64,000 nt of DNA from Hevea brasiliensis (taxonomy: Eukaryota > Streptophyta > Magnoliopsida > Malpighiales > Euphorbiaceae): contig NC_079496.1 in NCBI RefSeq assembly GCF_030052815.1, positions 10,431,100 to 10,495,099 of the forward strand. The letters run 5' to 3'. Position 1 is the first letter of the stretch; every line of letters starts with the position of its first letter. Below, piece after piece: positions 1-12,903 of this stretch. The notes beneath the pieces were generated by a model. The model had not been told where the DNA came from, did not search any database, and saw nothing but the letters and a program-made list of their open reading frames with translations. The translations under genes and the position numbers were made by a program.

Positions 1-74
1 AAAAAATAATTTTTTAAATTATAAAATATAAGCTTATTAAATTTTTTATTTACTTGGACAAATAAATAAAATTT

Positions 75-142
<68 letters not shown>

Positions 143-568
143 TAACACGTGGATGCATAATTAATTGACATATCATATTTCAATAATAATTTAATTTAAA
201 AAATATAAAATATTTAAAATTTATAAATTTTAAATCATTTAAGATTTCATTTTAATTTATGTTCTTTATAAATTTAATTATTAATATTAGATAATGCTTA
301 ACTAAAAATCTTATCTTACTATATATATAAAATAAATTAATAATTTATTTTATAGACAGTATATATAAGATATAATTAAAAAAATATAAACAAAAATTAA
401 AAAACTATTAATTAAATTTTAATACTTGTATCTGACATAATTAAAAAATATATATTTTTTAAAAACTTTTATTTTAATTTATCTTTTTCTAGTTATAAAT
501 TTATTTGTTGGTATTAGATAATACTTAATTTAATAATTTTATCTTAAAATATATAATTATTAAAATTT

Positions 569-629
<61 letters not shown>

Positions 630-1990
630 GCTAAAGATTAAAAATGATTAACACTTAGGATGCATAATTAATTGACATGTCATATTTCAATAATAATTTT
701 ATTTAAAAAATATAAAAATTTATAAATTTGTAAATTTTAAACTATTTAAAATTTCATTTTAGTTTATCCTATTTATAAATTTAATTATTTATATTAGATA
801 ATTCTTAACTAAGAAGAGTACATATAAAATATAATTAAAAATATAAATAACGACTAAAAAACTATTAATTAAATTTTATCTATTATTATTTGACACATGA
901 CAAAATTAAAAAATATAATTTTTTTAAAAAACTTTCATTTTAATTTGTTTTTTTTTTCTAGTTATAAATTTATTTGTTAGTATTAGACAATACTTAATAA
1001 TTTTGTCTTAAAATATATAATTATTTAAATTTTAAATTTATGAGATATATATATATATATATATATATATGAAAACTAAAGATTGAAAATGATTAACATT
1101 GACATGTCATATTTCAATAATAATTTTATTTAAAAAATATAAAATATTTATAATTTATAAATTTTAAATTTTATTTTATTTTATCTTATTTACAAATTTA
1201 ATTATTGATATTAAATAATGCTTAACTAAGAATCTTATCTTAACATATATATATATATAAAAGAAATTAATAATTTATTTTATAAATAATACATATAAGA
1301 TATAATTAAAAAATATAAATAAAGACTAAAAAACTATTAATTAAATTTCGATACTTATATCTACTATTATTTGACACATGACATAATTAAAAAATATATA
1401 TTTTTTTAAATTTTCATTTTATTTTATCTTTTTCTAGTTATAAATTTATTTGTTGGTATTAGATAATACTTAACTTAATAAATAAATATATATATATATA
1501 TATTTAAAATTATATATTTTTAAAATAAATTAATAATTTATTTTATAGATAAACATATAATATATAATTATTATGAATAAAAATTATATTTGTTATATAT
1601 TCTAAGAGTTTTCAAATTGTGACTTTTTTAATATGTACAAATACAAATAAAACATGTGTTAATATAAAATATGAGTATTTCAAGATTCTTAATATTTGAA
1701 TATACGTATAGATTTTTAAATTTTAGTTTTTTTCTTTAAAAAATATAAATATATGTTTATAATTGAGATTAATGTAATATTAATATATATATATATATAT
1801 TACTGTACAAATTAATACAATAACTAAATTTTTTGTCAATATATAGAGCAAATAAATAATTTAAATAGTTAAAATTAATTTAATTTAAGTTAATATAAAA
1901 ATTAAAAGTAAAAAATTTAAATTATATTACCACGTAACGCGCATTGGTAATTGACTAATTAAAAACTAAAATTTTAAAAGAGAGTGGCTC
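1..1990. repeat. AT-rich tandem array, about 470-base units
   Basis: Very AT-rich DNA with no gene. A block containing GCATAATTAATTGACAT and a following AATAATTTTATTTAAAAAAT segment occurs near 152 and 660, and in shortened form near 1095. A second marker, TTATAAATTTATTTGTTRG, recurs near 492, 961 and 1437, giving spacings of about 469 and 476 bases. Pure (TA)n tracts at about 78-139, 572-624 and 1045-1070 sit at equivalent places in the units, so their length changes explain the differences in unit size. The copies are diverged. I see no coding capacity and cannot assign the unit to a named satellite. Confidence 0.7.
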
Positions 1991-2052
1991 TTGCTAACCC
2001 CTTGTCTCTCGTTGTCCACATATATATTTTTCTACATCTATGAGAGAACCAA

Positions 2053-2247
2053 ATGACCACTGGAATTCCTGATTGTTTAAGTGGACTAAAAAATTTGAAA
2101 TCGTTAAATATCTCTCACAACAAGCTCTTAGGTAAAATACCATCAACTTTTGGTGATTTGGACAATTTGGAGAGTCTAAATTTGTCATATAAAAATTTTT
2201 CAAGGAAACTAACGATTAGATTTCTTATTGATTTTTTTTATCAGTAG
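2053..2247 (+). pseudogene. Leucine-rich-repeat receptor-like protein fragment
   Basis: An open stretch of 64 codons whose first 50 residues read as two plant extracellular LRRs, with signatures such as LKNLKSLNISHNKLLGKIP and LDNLESLNLSY. This LxxLxxLNLSxNxxxGxIP pattern is typical of the last repeats of LRR receptor-like proteins and kinases. No signal peptide, earlier repeats, membrane segment or kinase domain lies nearby. After about residue 50 the repeat pattern is lost before the stop. I infer a relic of a larger gene, moved or decayed in place. It is very unlikely to be functional. Confidence 0.65.
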
Positions 2248-2249
2248 TG

Positions 2250-3668
2250 GCAGTGCTTTATATCATTGGCTACTTTTAACTTCCATCAAGACGTGTAGAA
2301 GACGCTAGTATTTATAAAATTTATATAAGATAATAATAATTAAATATTATTTTCAAATTAGTTAGAATTAACTATATGAATACTTTTTCACTTTTATTTT
2401 TATTTAAGATCAATTTTGCATCAATATTTCATTTATATCATTTCTTTTTAATTCATATATATTAAATAAATGATTGTGGGAGATGGTTGTGGGCGCGTAA
2501 ATACATGTAATTGGTGTAAGCAGAAATGAGTGAGTGTTGTCTTTGAGTGCAATATCCTTATTTTTCTTGATGACGAACTTATCAGCTTATAACAATACTT
2601 CTACAGTTTCTTCTTATAATAATTTCTACATATTCGAAGTATCAATTTTTTTTTTTATTTTAAAAACATGAAAAAAATACAAATTTCTTTAGAAATTTAG
2701 GAATAAGACGTGTATAGTCACTTTTAAAATGTCAAAAATATAAATGAATCAAAAGGAAAATTCATGTCCTAGGCTAGATCTAATAAAATTAACCAAATAT
2801 TGGTCTGCAACAATATTGTAATAAAGTGTTACTTAATATTGGTTTGCAACTAGTAAAATGTGTTATTAATAACATTACAACATTTTGAATAAATTAAAAG
2901 GGAGATTATTCCATACTCCCGATATACTATGTCATATTGATTAATTGACTGTCATTTGAGGGTGAATCGTCTCCTCCATTTCAAAGTAGTTGGTGTCGGC
3001 AGTCTTGAGAAAATTTGTCTTGGCTAGGAAGTTGTCGGGCTGAGGGTAACGTAGTGGATAAAGTGGGTTGGGGGTTGCCGGAGTTGGACGACATTCTGGT
3101 TCAGGTGTAAAATAAGGGAGGAAGGGTTTAGATAGTTTTGAAAGGGAAAAGGTTTAGAGAGAAAATGAAAGGGTGGAGAGAAAAGGGGAAGGAGAGATGC
3201 AAAAGTGCTAGTACATTCAAGCTAATGATCTCAGACACCATTTGCAATAAGAAAACTAAAGGTCCAGTGAAAGAATTAATAAAGGTAGAAAGTAGAGAGA
3301 CAAACAGAGAAAAGGGCTCCTTGGCAAATCCTAAAAATTGTTCTTATTTGAGGATAATTCAAAGAAATGATTCAACTCATCTGTAATGGTGTTAAATTAT
3401 TGAGCTTTTTATATTTTTTTGAATAAAATCTTTTGACTCACAATTTTTAACTGATGTGCAGTGGTTCCGTTAGTTTGGAACACCACCTTATCTATGTGAG
3501 GTGGTGTATCGGGAATATAAAATAATTTTCCAAATTAAAAATATTGTATTAATATTAAATAAAAGTCATATAATAAAATTTAAAAGCTTAAAAAATATTA
3601 GTACAGTAAGATTAGTGTAAAGAGAGTTGAGCTCATATTTTCAGACGATGAAGATACAAGGTATAGAC
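2250..3668. other. Intergenic, no recognised gene
   Basis: AT-rich DNA with a less AT-rich part at about 2930-3380. An 82-codon open frame at 3138-3386 is rich in Lys, Arg and Glu and matches no family I recognise, so I treat it as chance or a relic. No RNA gene or repeat is evident. Confidence 0.5.
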
Positions 3669-3671
3669 TAA

Positions 3672-4416
3672 GGGCCTGTTTGGATTAGTTGTTAAATACA
3701 ACTGATAGCTGTTAGCTGATAGCTGTTACTGTTAGCTGATAGCTGATAACTGATAGCTGATGATAGTTGTTTTATATTAAGTGTTTGGTAAAATTATATT
3801 TAACTGTTGCTGTTAATATGTGAAATGACTAATAAGGGTATATATCATATAATTTATTTTATTATTTAAATAAATATAAAATTATAAATTTATTACATTA
3901 TATTATTTATTTTATTATTAAATTAAATATATAATTATTAATCTTTTATATTATATCATTTATTTTATTATTAAAATAAGAAAATAATTATTTTTTTAAG
4001 ATAATTAAATAATTTTAAAAATATAGATAAAATAATAAAATAATTATTATTATTAATAGAAAATTTTATAATTAATTTTAAGTTTTTGGATATAAATAAA
4101 TATTTTATATTTTATGTTATTAATAAAAAATATTTTAATAAAGTTGAAATACGTTAATTAAAATATTAAAATTATAAATAAAAAAATAAAAATATTAATA
4201 ATATTAATTTTCAAGTTAAATAAAAAAGGATAATATGGTCAAAATAAAAAATAAAATCAGATCAGCTATGTGATCTCTAAAAATAGAAGTCGTATAATAA
4301 AATTCGTAAAGCTTATCAATATCGCCTATTTTTTTAAACTTACCAAACACCACAATTTACTTGTTTGGGTGTCTATCAGCTATCAGCTGCACCCAACAGA
4401 TAAACCAAACACCCCC
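3672..4416. mobile_element. PIF/Harbinger Tourist-like MITE, copy 1
   Basis: A 745-base element with terminal inverted repeats. The left end begins GGGCCTGTTTGGATTAG and the right end, read in reverse complement, begins GGGGGTGTTTGGTTTAT. Both ends continue into repeated subterminal TATCAGCT/AGCTGATA motifs, which are very dense at 3709-3765. A TAA triplet lies directly outside each end (3669-3671 and 4417-4419), fitting the 3-base target duplication of PIF/Harbinger elements. The interior is AT-rich with no transposase. A related copy lies at 23384-24278 in the opposite orientation. A hAT origin is less likely because no 8-base duplication is visible. Confidence 0.7.
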
Positions 4417-4826
4417 TAAAAGTTAAGGCATGAGATCAAGTCCAACAAGCAGTCCGGGTAGTCAATGGCAGCTTGGATTACACAATAAAAAGCTGAGCAG
4501 TAAAATAATTATTAACTTTCAAGAAAAAAAAAAAAAGGAAGGAAACAAAAATGAAGATAAGATTAATGGAGTAGAAACAAAGGTGACCGTAAAATTGATA
4601 TCACGTTCAAGTTGCAGTTTGCCGGCTTTACGTTTTGTTTATTATAATTATATTAATAAAATGATTCAAAAATGCCAGAAAGAAAATCAATGATTATATG
4701 TGGCCTTTCATTAACATTATGCACTTTTGCTTCATTAATTACAGTTTTAACGTCAAGACTTACCTTAATTATATGCTAAGAAGGCTTTGTATTGCTTCTT
4801 GTGAATGAGTTTTGAAGTTACCTTAA

Positions 4827-5760
4827 TTGGATTTGGTATCCTTAACAAGAAGAATGGGAGAAATAGCCAATAAGCATTCACTAACTAATGCTGAATTTAT
4901 TACATCCCAGGAAAATTATAGGAACCCTGGCTGCTCCTATAAAGAAATCTGGTGGCCATGTGTTGCTCGAGTGCGATGTGAAGAGATACACAAGGTCTCT
5001 TCTTCAAGGCATTGCTTATATTCATAGCCATGGTTATGGGCATTGCGATTTGAAGCCTGAGAATGTGCTGCTTGTGCCCACCGAAAGTGTTGAATTTGCG
5101 CCTAAGGTAGGGGATTTTGGGTTGACCAAGAAAATTGAAAAGAACAAGAAAAGGAAATTGTTTTCTTATTTGGGAGGGACTACTTCGTATATGGCACTGA
5201 AGACTGGTTGATCATATTCAGGAGCCTTCCTCAGATATTTGGGCTTTTGGGTGCATTGTTTTCGAGATGTTCTTGGGGAAGTCAGTTTGGATGTGAAACC
5301 TAATATGACAACTAAGCAACTTTTGAGATAGGTCAGTGATACATATGAGTTGCTTAAAATTCCTTCTGAGATATCGAAGGATGGGAAGGATTTCTTGAAA
5401 GGGTGTCTAGTGAAGAAAGCTACATTTAGATTCACTGCTGAAATGCTATTGAATCATCCTTTTGTGTCAGGATTGGATAACATAAAAGGCAGTGAATTTG
5501 GGAAGATTTTGGATGAAGGGTGGATGGACTCTATTGTCACATTGTCTGATGTTGGAAATGAATTTGGTACTTCTAGCTACTCTGAAGACTGGAGCTTTAT
5601 ATCTGGAGCTTTATATTTGATGACCTCTGGTGTTTTGCAGTATCCTTGAATTTACCGAATCAGCAGTCCAAGGAAGTAGTACTCCAATGTGCCATGATTG
5701 ACAAAGATGTTTTTGAATCACCAACACAGGATTCATCAAATCTGGTGGAGCAGTGTCCAG
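4827..5760 (+). pseudogene. MAPKKK-like serine/threonine kinase pseudogene
   Basis: A broken intronless kinase. Reading 4888-5211 covers the middle of the N-lobe and the catalytic loop: YTRSLLQGIAYIHSHG, then [11 protein letters not shown] (the HCD form of the HRD loop, seen in the plant MAPKKK15-21 group), then GDFGL and a GTTSYMA segment in place of the GTPxYMAPE activation segment. A stop follows, with shifted frames and a further stop near 5331. Reading 5350-5649 restores the C-lobe (SKDGKDFLKGCLVKK, then LLNHPFVSG). The glycine-rich loop and the ATP-binding lysine are missing upstream. The known Arabidopsis members of this group are intronless, so lack of introns does not imply retroposition. 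Diverged tail sequence may run to about 6200. Confidence 0.8.
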
Positions 5761-7850
5761 CTGTCTTCTTCATTCCTTCAGGTGCACATTGATATGCTTT
5801 TAAAGTTCAAGCCAGTCTTAACTCTCTCAAAATCAAATTGAGAAATTCCAATTTCAGCAATAGATTGATCTCTCCTGGTACCACGCCATTTAGTGAGTGG
5901 GACATCAAGTCCAACGACACAAAATGGAACTGGAAAGATTTACTGTAAATGTTTGGAGGAATTGATCAAATTCTGGTTTCAACAGCAAAGAAATTGATCT
6001 GAGTTTGCTGACAGAATTGTGTCCATCTTCTTTCGTGAAATTTTGGAAGGCCAATAATGGTTCGAAGTGATTGTCAACAAGGTTGAGGACAACTATCAAA
6101 GTTCTAAGAGCTTTGAAATGCAGCATGTCTTTTCATTGGTGAAATGCTTAGTTCAGTTGGCTTGATTAATGAAAGCTGCTAGGCTGTGGAAGTCTGCTCA
6201 AGTTGTTTGAAGAAATGCTCTAATGCTTTTTAGTTATGGAGGCTGCTTAGTTAGGGACTTGCAGCTTATATTTTGATTCTTTACTAAAGATTTTTAAATT
6301 GATTTTTTTTCTGATCTGATATAATAAAGCTTGTTTTTATTGATTTTTTATGATCTGGTATAGGTAAAACTCATTTTACTTCATCAATAATAATAAGGCC
6401 CTGTGAGTTCACTGCTGAATTGATTGAGTCATTCAACTTGACAAATCTAGTTTGTTGAAGTTAAATTTTGATATGAAAGTATGATCTTTCTGAATGCTAG
6501 AAGAGCAGCCTTGCCTGTGAAAGTGCAGCAGTTTGGAACTGCAGAGAGAAATCTTGAATTTTTCCCGTTCACTACATATAGTGATAGAGGGATATATGGA
6601 TATGATTGAAGGAGTAACAGTTTGGTAATTGCGAGAGAGATTAGCCCATCTGATTTAGTTGGTGGAAAAATCTAAGCTCTGGCTAACAAATTGAAGAATG
6701 TGTTGCAAAGGTCAGTGTAGATTTCAAGATCTGTTTTTGAAGTTGAAAACTTGTCAAAGTTAAACCGAAGTTCAGATTTTGTTAGAATTTCTACAGAGAG
6801 ACAACTTAGCCGTTGGATCATTGTTTATTTTTATTTAGACCCCAATCTAACTAAACCTTATTACTTGGTTATTTGTCCTTATAGTATTCCAGCTTGTGTG
6901 ACATTATTCTCGAAGAGTCCATTACAACTGCTGCAAATTTTCCAACAGAAGAGTAAAGTATTAAGATGAAAAAAAATGTCACTGAAATAAACACTTGAGA
7001 GAGAGAGACAGAGAGAGAGAGAGGCAAGCTCTTTCTTCATCATTTTCACTGAAAAGAAAAGCCGCCGACTGTTGCACCTCGGTCGACACAAATAGCTTGC
7101 CCAGGTGTGTAAGTGGCTAGGCGGAAAAGTCCTTTGTTTTTGTGGAATTCATCCCATCAGAGTTCAAGCTTTTACAGCATCTGAATGCTTCCCATTAGTG
7201 AAATAAATATGAATGCAATGAATAACCAATTTGTGAGCAAGTGATCAATATTAAAAAGCACAAGTAGGCATGCAGACAGAAAGTTACAGATGCAGTTAGT
7301 GGAGTTAGAGGCGCAATTAGTCCTTGTATTGTCCTTTGCCCACTCACATGCTAAGATTCTTTGTTAGGTGAGCCATTGCACTCGCAAATAATATGCATGG
7401 ACAGCTAAAAAAATGTTCACCTTTGCAACAGTGTCATTAAAAAAAAATTAAATTTTAACTAAAATGCTAAAACAGTGTTGAAGTTAAATAAGTTAAAAAT
7501 TAAGTTTTTGGTTATAGCCGAATAAGTTCATATTTAATAAAATATTTTTTAATGATAAAATATTTTTTTTTAATTTTTAATAATAAAATATAATAATAAT
7601 AATTTTAATATTAAATAATTTAAATTATTATATTTTTTCAATTTTTTAAAAATTTTATATTAATTAAAACTAATAAGTAATTTCTAATATGTATAATTAT
7701 AATTAAAACTAAAAAATAATTTTTAATATGTAAAATAAGAAAAAATAATATTTTATTAAATATAAGTTTATTTAGCTTTAATTAGAAGTATAGTGACTTA
7801 TCTAATCTAAAGCTTAATTTTAAATTTATTTGACTCTTAATTCTGTTCTC
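5761..7850. other. Intergenic between kinase relic and RPAC1
   Basis: Possible decayed tail of the kinase pseudogene up to about 6700, then unique-looking DNA with a short GA-rich run at about 6997-7023, then a very AT-rich stretch at 7430-7840. No intact gene is recognised. The open frames here (for example 6751-6969) have no family signature. Confidence 0.5.
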
Positions 7851-7855
7851 CATAA

Positions 7856-7904
7856 AAACCCTAAACGCTAAACGTTCTTCGCTTCAAAAACACCAAGAAA
7901 ACAC

Positions 7905-7948
<44 letters not shown>
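7856..7948 (+). promoter_or_regulatory. Telo-box and (GA)n leader of RPAC1
   Basis: AAACCCTAA (7856-7864), the plant telo-box, is followed by a (GA)n tract at about 7907-7948 and then the start codon at 7995. Telo-boxes are well known near the transcription start of plant genes for translation and ribosome biogenesis, where they are bound by factors such as TRB proteins. Their position here fits a gene needed for rRNA, 5S rRNA and tRNA synthesis. The (GA)n tract could be 5'UTR or a GAGA-type element. The transcription start itself cannot be seen. Confidence 0.55.
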
Positions 7949-7950
<2 letters not shown>

Positions 7951-7994
7951 AGAACAACAGTCGGTTAATCAATACAAGCATCAAAGGAGAAACA

Positions 7995-10900
7995 ATGAGT
8001 AAGCAAGAAAACAAAGAAAATAAGAAATTTTCAATATGGGATTTGCCTGATGTTCCAATGGGCCAGCTGCCACCACATCTCCAGCTCCAAAGAACTCGTG
8101 TTGTTTGCAAAGCAGACGCCCCTATTCACGTATGTCTCACCTACCTTCTTCTTCTTCTTCTTCTTTCCTGCTGATTCTTTGGATTCCCTTCACTTGACGA
8201 AGCTTCATTTATATCCAGTACCTCAAAAAAACAATTATTTAAGCTTTTTTTGTAGATATTTTACATGTTAGCCTTTTTTTAATATCAGTTTTTGGAATAC
8301 CCATTTTATCAGTTGGAAAAAAGGTAGGAAATAAGGCAAATTTTGTTGGGTACTTCAGAAAATTTTTGGTTCATAAATGGTAGGAGATAAAAGCCCAATT
8401 AATTGAGCTTAATACAGTTACTGCTCTTAGTTTTGGTGACTTATATCCAATTGGTGAATATGAATAGATTTCTGGAAGTGATTTCATGTAGTTCTCCACT
8501 TATTATATTTTTTAAGTTATACTGATAGCTGGCTTTTTTTTTATCTTTTCTTTTCTTAAATTTAAATTCATTTTGGGATGCCGAGCTTCTTTCCTTGAAA
8601 AAAAAAAAGTGAGTAAGGATGTAAATTTACTTTGAGATGTTTGTTACTTATCATCGCAAGTATTCTGGGACTGGGAGAGAAAGCACCAAGAATTGAGCTT
8701 AATACCGTTGCTCAGCATAGTGATGTTACATACGTGTTTGTCTACATGAATATGTTGAATGTTGGTTTCCCTGTCTCCTTCTAATATATATATATATAAG
8801 TATTTCACTTTACTGATCGTAATTCAAATATTTGGTTAGCTAGGTTTCTATCATTATTTTATTCATTTTGAAAGGGAAAGGTAGAAAGGATGAAACTTGG
8901 ATTTTCTTGTCACGGTCTTCAATCTTATTGTTACTAAACAAGTGTGAGGGTTTGGATTTCATGGCTTTATTTATCTCACAAATTTCTTATGATTTAGGAT
9001 TTTGGTCTGTGCAGACTGATACTGTACTATACTCTGGTGCCTATGCTTCAATGGGAATTGATAATAGTTTACATTTAGATAGTTTCCGCAGCAACTTTAA
9101 AGTTGAAGTGATTCGACTGACTAAAGATGATATGGAGTTTGACATGATTGGTATTGATGCAGCAATTGCCAATGCATTTCGAAGGATTCTCATTTCTGAG
9201 GTGTGCCTGACCTGCCTTGTTTTGTGTGTTACATAGTTTCTGGATATTCATGCATGTTTGATTTTCCTTTATTTATTATACTATTTAAATGAAAATTACT
9301 TTTTATTTTGTTGTCAGTTGTAGTGGTTTTTTTTTTTTTTTTTTTTGCATAATTGAATATCTTATGATTGGCTTCAAAATTCTGAATTATGTTCATGTAG
9401 CTTCCCACAATGGCTATTGAAAAAGTCCTTATTGCAAACAATACATCGCTTATCCAAGATGAAGTCCTTTCTCACAGGTTGGGCCTCATTCCGATCAATG
9501 CTGACCCTAGGCTGTTTGAGTATCTTTCAGGTTTGACTTAAATTTTCAGTGTATTTTCCCCCTTTTTTCCAACAGTTGGATAAACAGATTTGCATACTTA
9601 GCATGTGTATGTGGGAAGCATAATAATTTCTTCTTTTTCTTCCCCTCTCTATTCCTTTTTAATTACAGCAAATGATACCCCAAATGAAAAGAACACCATT
9701 GTCTTCAAACTTCATGTTCATTGCAAACCAGGCGAGCCTCGTTGTACAGGTAGAGTTGTAGTGCTCTGTAGATGATATGTAAAGGCAATCATTTGTTTCT
9801 TGATTTTTCAATCTAATGATTATGCCATTATTACTGCAGTATATTCTGAAGAATTGAAATGGTTACCAAATGGGAGTGAGTTCATAAAGGAATCAGAAAA
9901 GGTTGATACAAAGCCGAGCACCTATACTTCATTTAGTTGCAGCCAAAATTCGCTACAGAACTTCTCGAGCAATCCAATCAGCCCAACAGAAGACAAGATT
10001 ATAATTGCTAAACTTGGCCCTGGACAGGTAAGAAATTTCTTTGCTTTGTTTGTTTGGTCATTCTTCTTCTTCTTCTTCTTCTTCTTCTTCTTCTTCTTCT
10101 CTTCTAGTAAGATCTTCATATCTTATCAACAAAATAAAAATTAAAGAATAAAAAAGGAAAAAAAAAAAGGAATGGTGACTGCTACTTTGTCCCAAATCTA
10201 TTTGAAGCCATGTCTGGTTCATGGATTGAATATTGCAGAAAGGAAACTATATATGTTGGAAAGATCATGCCATAGCCGTACAGACATGGTATTGGTGGGA
10301 CCTTGTTGTTGAACCTTAAAGATTATACCCCCGAGGATGTGTAAAATCAAAAACCCCATTTAAGTACCAATGACTCTAATGGAGCTAAACATATGAGCTA
10401 TGAATCCTTTCTGCAGCTTACGTTCAGCAAACATAAGAATTTTGAAATGCTGTAGACTTCTAAACTAATTGTGTAAACTAAAAGCAGCAGCATTCTAATT
10501 TAATATTGGGGAAATAATTGTTAGTGCCTGTATTGAATTAGACCTGCCAAAGGTTGGTGCATTAAAAAGATTTTTTTTTTTCAAGGACTGCGTTGTTTTC
10601 CCTTGACCATTATTGTTCCACTCATCAACTTAGGTTTCTAAAAAATGTTTACATCAGCAGAATGCACCCCCTTTAGCTTCTTTTTCTCTCTTTTTCCTTG
10701 GGAATTCATATACTGTCTGGTTAACACAATTTAGATACTTCTCTGAATATAGATTTTGCTTATTGTCCCTTGTTCTGGCAAAGTTTGGTGCTAGGATCAG
10801 GATGTGTAGTTATTAAAGTTTATTGTTTATTTACAGGAAATTGAACTTGAAGCTCATGCTGTTAAAGGCATGGGTAAAACACATGCAAAATGGTCCCCTG

Positions 10901-11643
10901 TTGCCACTGCTTGGTATCGGATGCTTCCTGAGGTGAGAAGTCTTTTAAAACAATGCAAAACCTTTACATCCCCCACCCCAAAAAAAAAAAAAAAAAATTC
11001 CACACACACACACAAACAAAATTGTGCAACTTCCTTTTTTTATGTTTTTTAAATCATAAAGCAACTTGCCTTTCTTTCCCCCGTCCTTCCCTGTAGGTTG
11101 TATTATTAGAAGAAGTTGAAGATGAGATAGCTGAAGAACTTAAAAAGAAATGCCCTGTTAAAGTATTTGATATTGAAGACATTGGGAAAGGTAAAATGAT
11201 TTTGTTATCTGCCCTTTATTTTATATATATATATACATATTCTTGATTAAAGAAACTGAAAGTGAAATATTATGTTCTTATTTTGGGGGTGGGAGAGAAT
11301 CAAGTCCGAATTGTTGGCTTATGTGCTCCACTGAAATTTTTGATTGCTCATGTACATATCTTCAGTAAAATTCATTAGATAGAAACATAGTTACCTAATC
11401 TGCTCACTCTTGCCCCCACCCTGCATTATGTGTTCTGCTATGCATGTCCCAGACCAGAATGCTGCCGTACGTTATCTGGTGAGGAAAAAGAAACACAAAC
11501 AAATGAGAAGAAGAAGAAGCAATTGAAGGAGGAGAATATAAAATGGACTCTTGGTTTTGTTTAAGTGAAAGTTTCAGGAAATAAAAACACTAATAATTAC
11601 TAATTGTATCCTTTAATTAATTTTATTTTTAATATTAAAAGCA

Positions 11644-11689
<46 letters not shown>

Positions 11690-11968
11690 TGACTTTAAAT
11701 TTTGAATACTGCCTTTGTTATGTCAAAAAATTTATTATATTAATTACTCATACTAAATCAATATTTTTATTTTATATATATATATATATATTATGCTCAA
11801 TAAAATTTAAAAAAATGACTTCTGTCACAAAAAAGTAATTTGCATGCTAGATAAATATAATTTCTCTGCCACAATCCAAATTGGCATACCAACTTTGCCT
11901 ACCTCCTTCGATTTTTTTTTTAAAAAAAAGGTGTACCTCCTACTTATCCTATATTTAATTAAGTGGCA

Positions 11969-12007
<39 letters not shown>

Positions 12008-12903
12008 CACGTCCCAATACCTGTATCAAGGGGTACATGGATAGAAAGAAAGGAGATCATACCAGGTCATCTATTTTAGTCACTAAGCTTTATGACATAG
12101 CAAAGAAAGAAGAGATTTGCTTCCATGAGTGTGTGTTTGGGTGTTGGAGGAAAATAAATGATACTTGTGTTAGAAACGGCCCTGGCTAAGATGAGGCCAG
12201 GTAGTTACAGTGCCTCAGAACATACATAAACTGACACTAAGCAGTCCGTGCAGAATCCTGAGCATCTCCAGTTGTAGTTGGACTTTCTAGTTAATCTGAT
12301 TCAACATTCCCTGCGCATTGTGTGTGCATATGATATCATTGTGATGCTTCCTTGATTTCGGACTTAAAATATGCCTGTCTTCTGCACTGGTGAACAAGTT
12401 TTGCCTGGAAAACCTTTGATGCTGATAGTTTGTAGTTAGATTTTTAGGAATGTAGTTGCCAATTTTCTGAATTTGCTTTTTGGCTGGACAAATCTTCCTG
12501 AGATGTTATTTGGCTGTTGTGCAGGTAAGAAGAGGGCAACCGTTGCTCGACCACGAGCTTGCACACTGTGTAGGGAATGCATTAGAGGGGGAGAAGAATG
12601 GGAGAAACGTGTGGCACTGCGCCGTGTTAAAGATCATTTCATATGTAAGTATAATGATTAAATGAAGCTACAAAGCATTGATATTTTTTCTCAAAAATCC
12701 TTGATATTAAAAAGGAAAACGAAAGGTTAGCTTAGCTTCATTATTGCAATATCGTTTTGAAAAGATCAATTCTTATTTTCGTCTGTTCTTTCACATTAGT
12801 TACTATTGAATCAACCGGAGCAATGCCCCCTGAAGTGTTATTTACTGAAGCTGTGAAGATTTTGGAAGACAAGTGTGAACGTGTAATTACAGAGCTCTCT
12901 TGA
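7995..12903 (+). CDS. RPAC1: DNA-directed RNA polymerases I and III subunit RPAC1 (AC40)
   Basis: Alpha-like assembly subunit shared by nuclear RNA polymerases I and III. It pairs with AC19 to nucleate the core. Exons by eye: 7995-8129, 9015-9200, 9401-9530, 9669-9749, 9840-10027, 10837-10932, 11097-11190, 12525-12644, 12800-12903. All junctions are GT-AG and the phases close to 1134 bases (377 aa), close to the usual plant length. The alpha-motif [12 protein letters not shown] (residues 96-107) runs across intron 2 into LPTMAIEKV. The C-terminal [15 protein letters not shown] is a family hallmark. Cys291-Pro and C316-x2-C319-x2-C322 form a four-cysteine set like that of archaeal RpoD. The start was chosen because it opens the first conserved exon. 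The second-largest intron, intron 7 (1,334 bases), carries several microsatellites. Confidence 0.93.
10061..10100. repeat. (TTC)n microsatellite in RPAC1 intron 5
   Basis: An uninterrupted run of TTC triplets about 40 bases long, 34 bases downstream of the exon 5 donor. It is polypyrimidine on the coding strand. Confidence 0.85.
11645..11690. repeat. (TAA)n microsatellite in RPAC1 intron 7
   Basis: About fifteen TAA/ATA triplets in a row inside intron 7 of the polymerase subunit gene. Confidence 0.85.
11970..12007. repeat. (CTA)n microsatellite in RPAC1 intron 7
   Basis: About twelve CTA triplets in a row. It lies about 280 bases after the (TAA)n run in the same intron. Confidence 0.85.
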
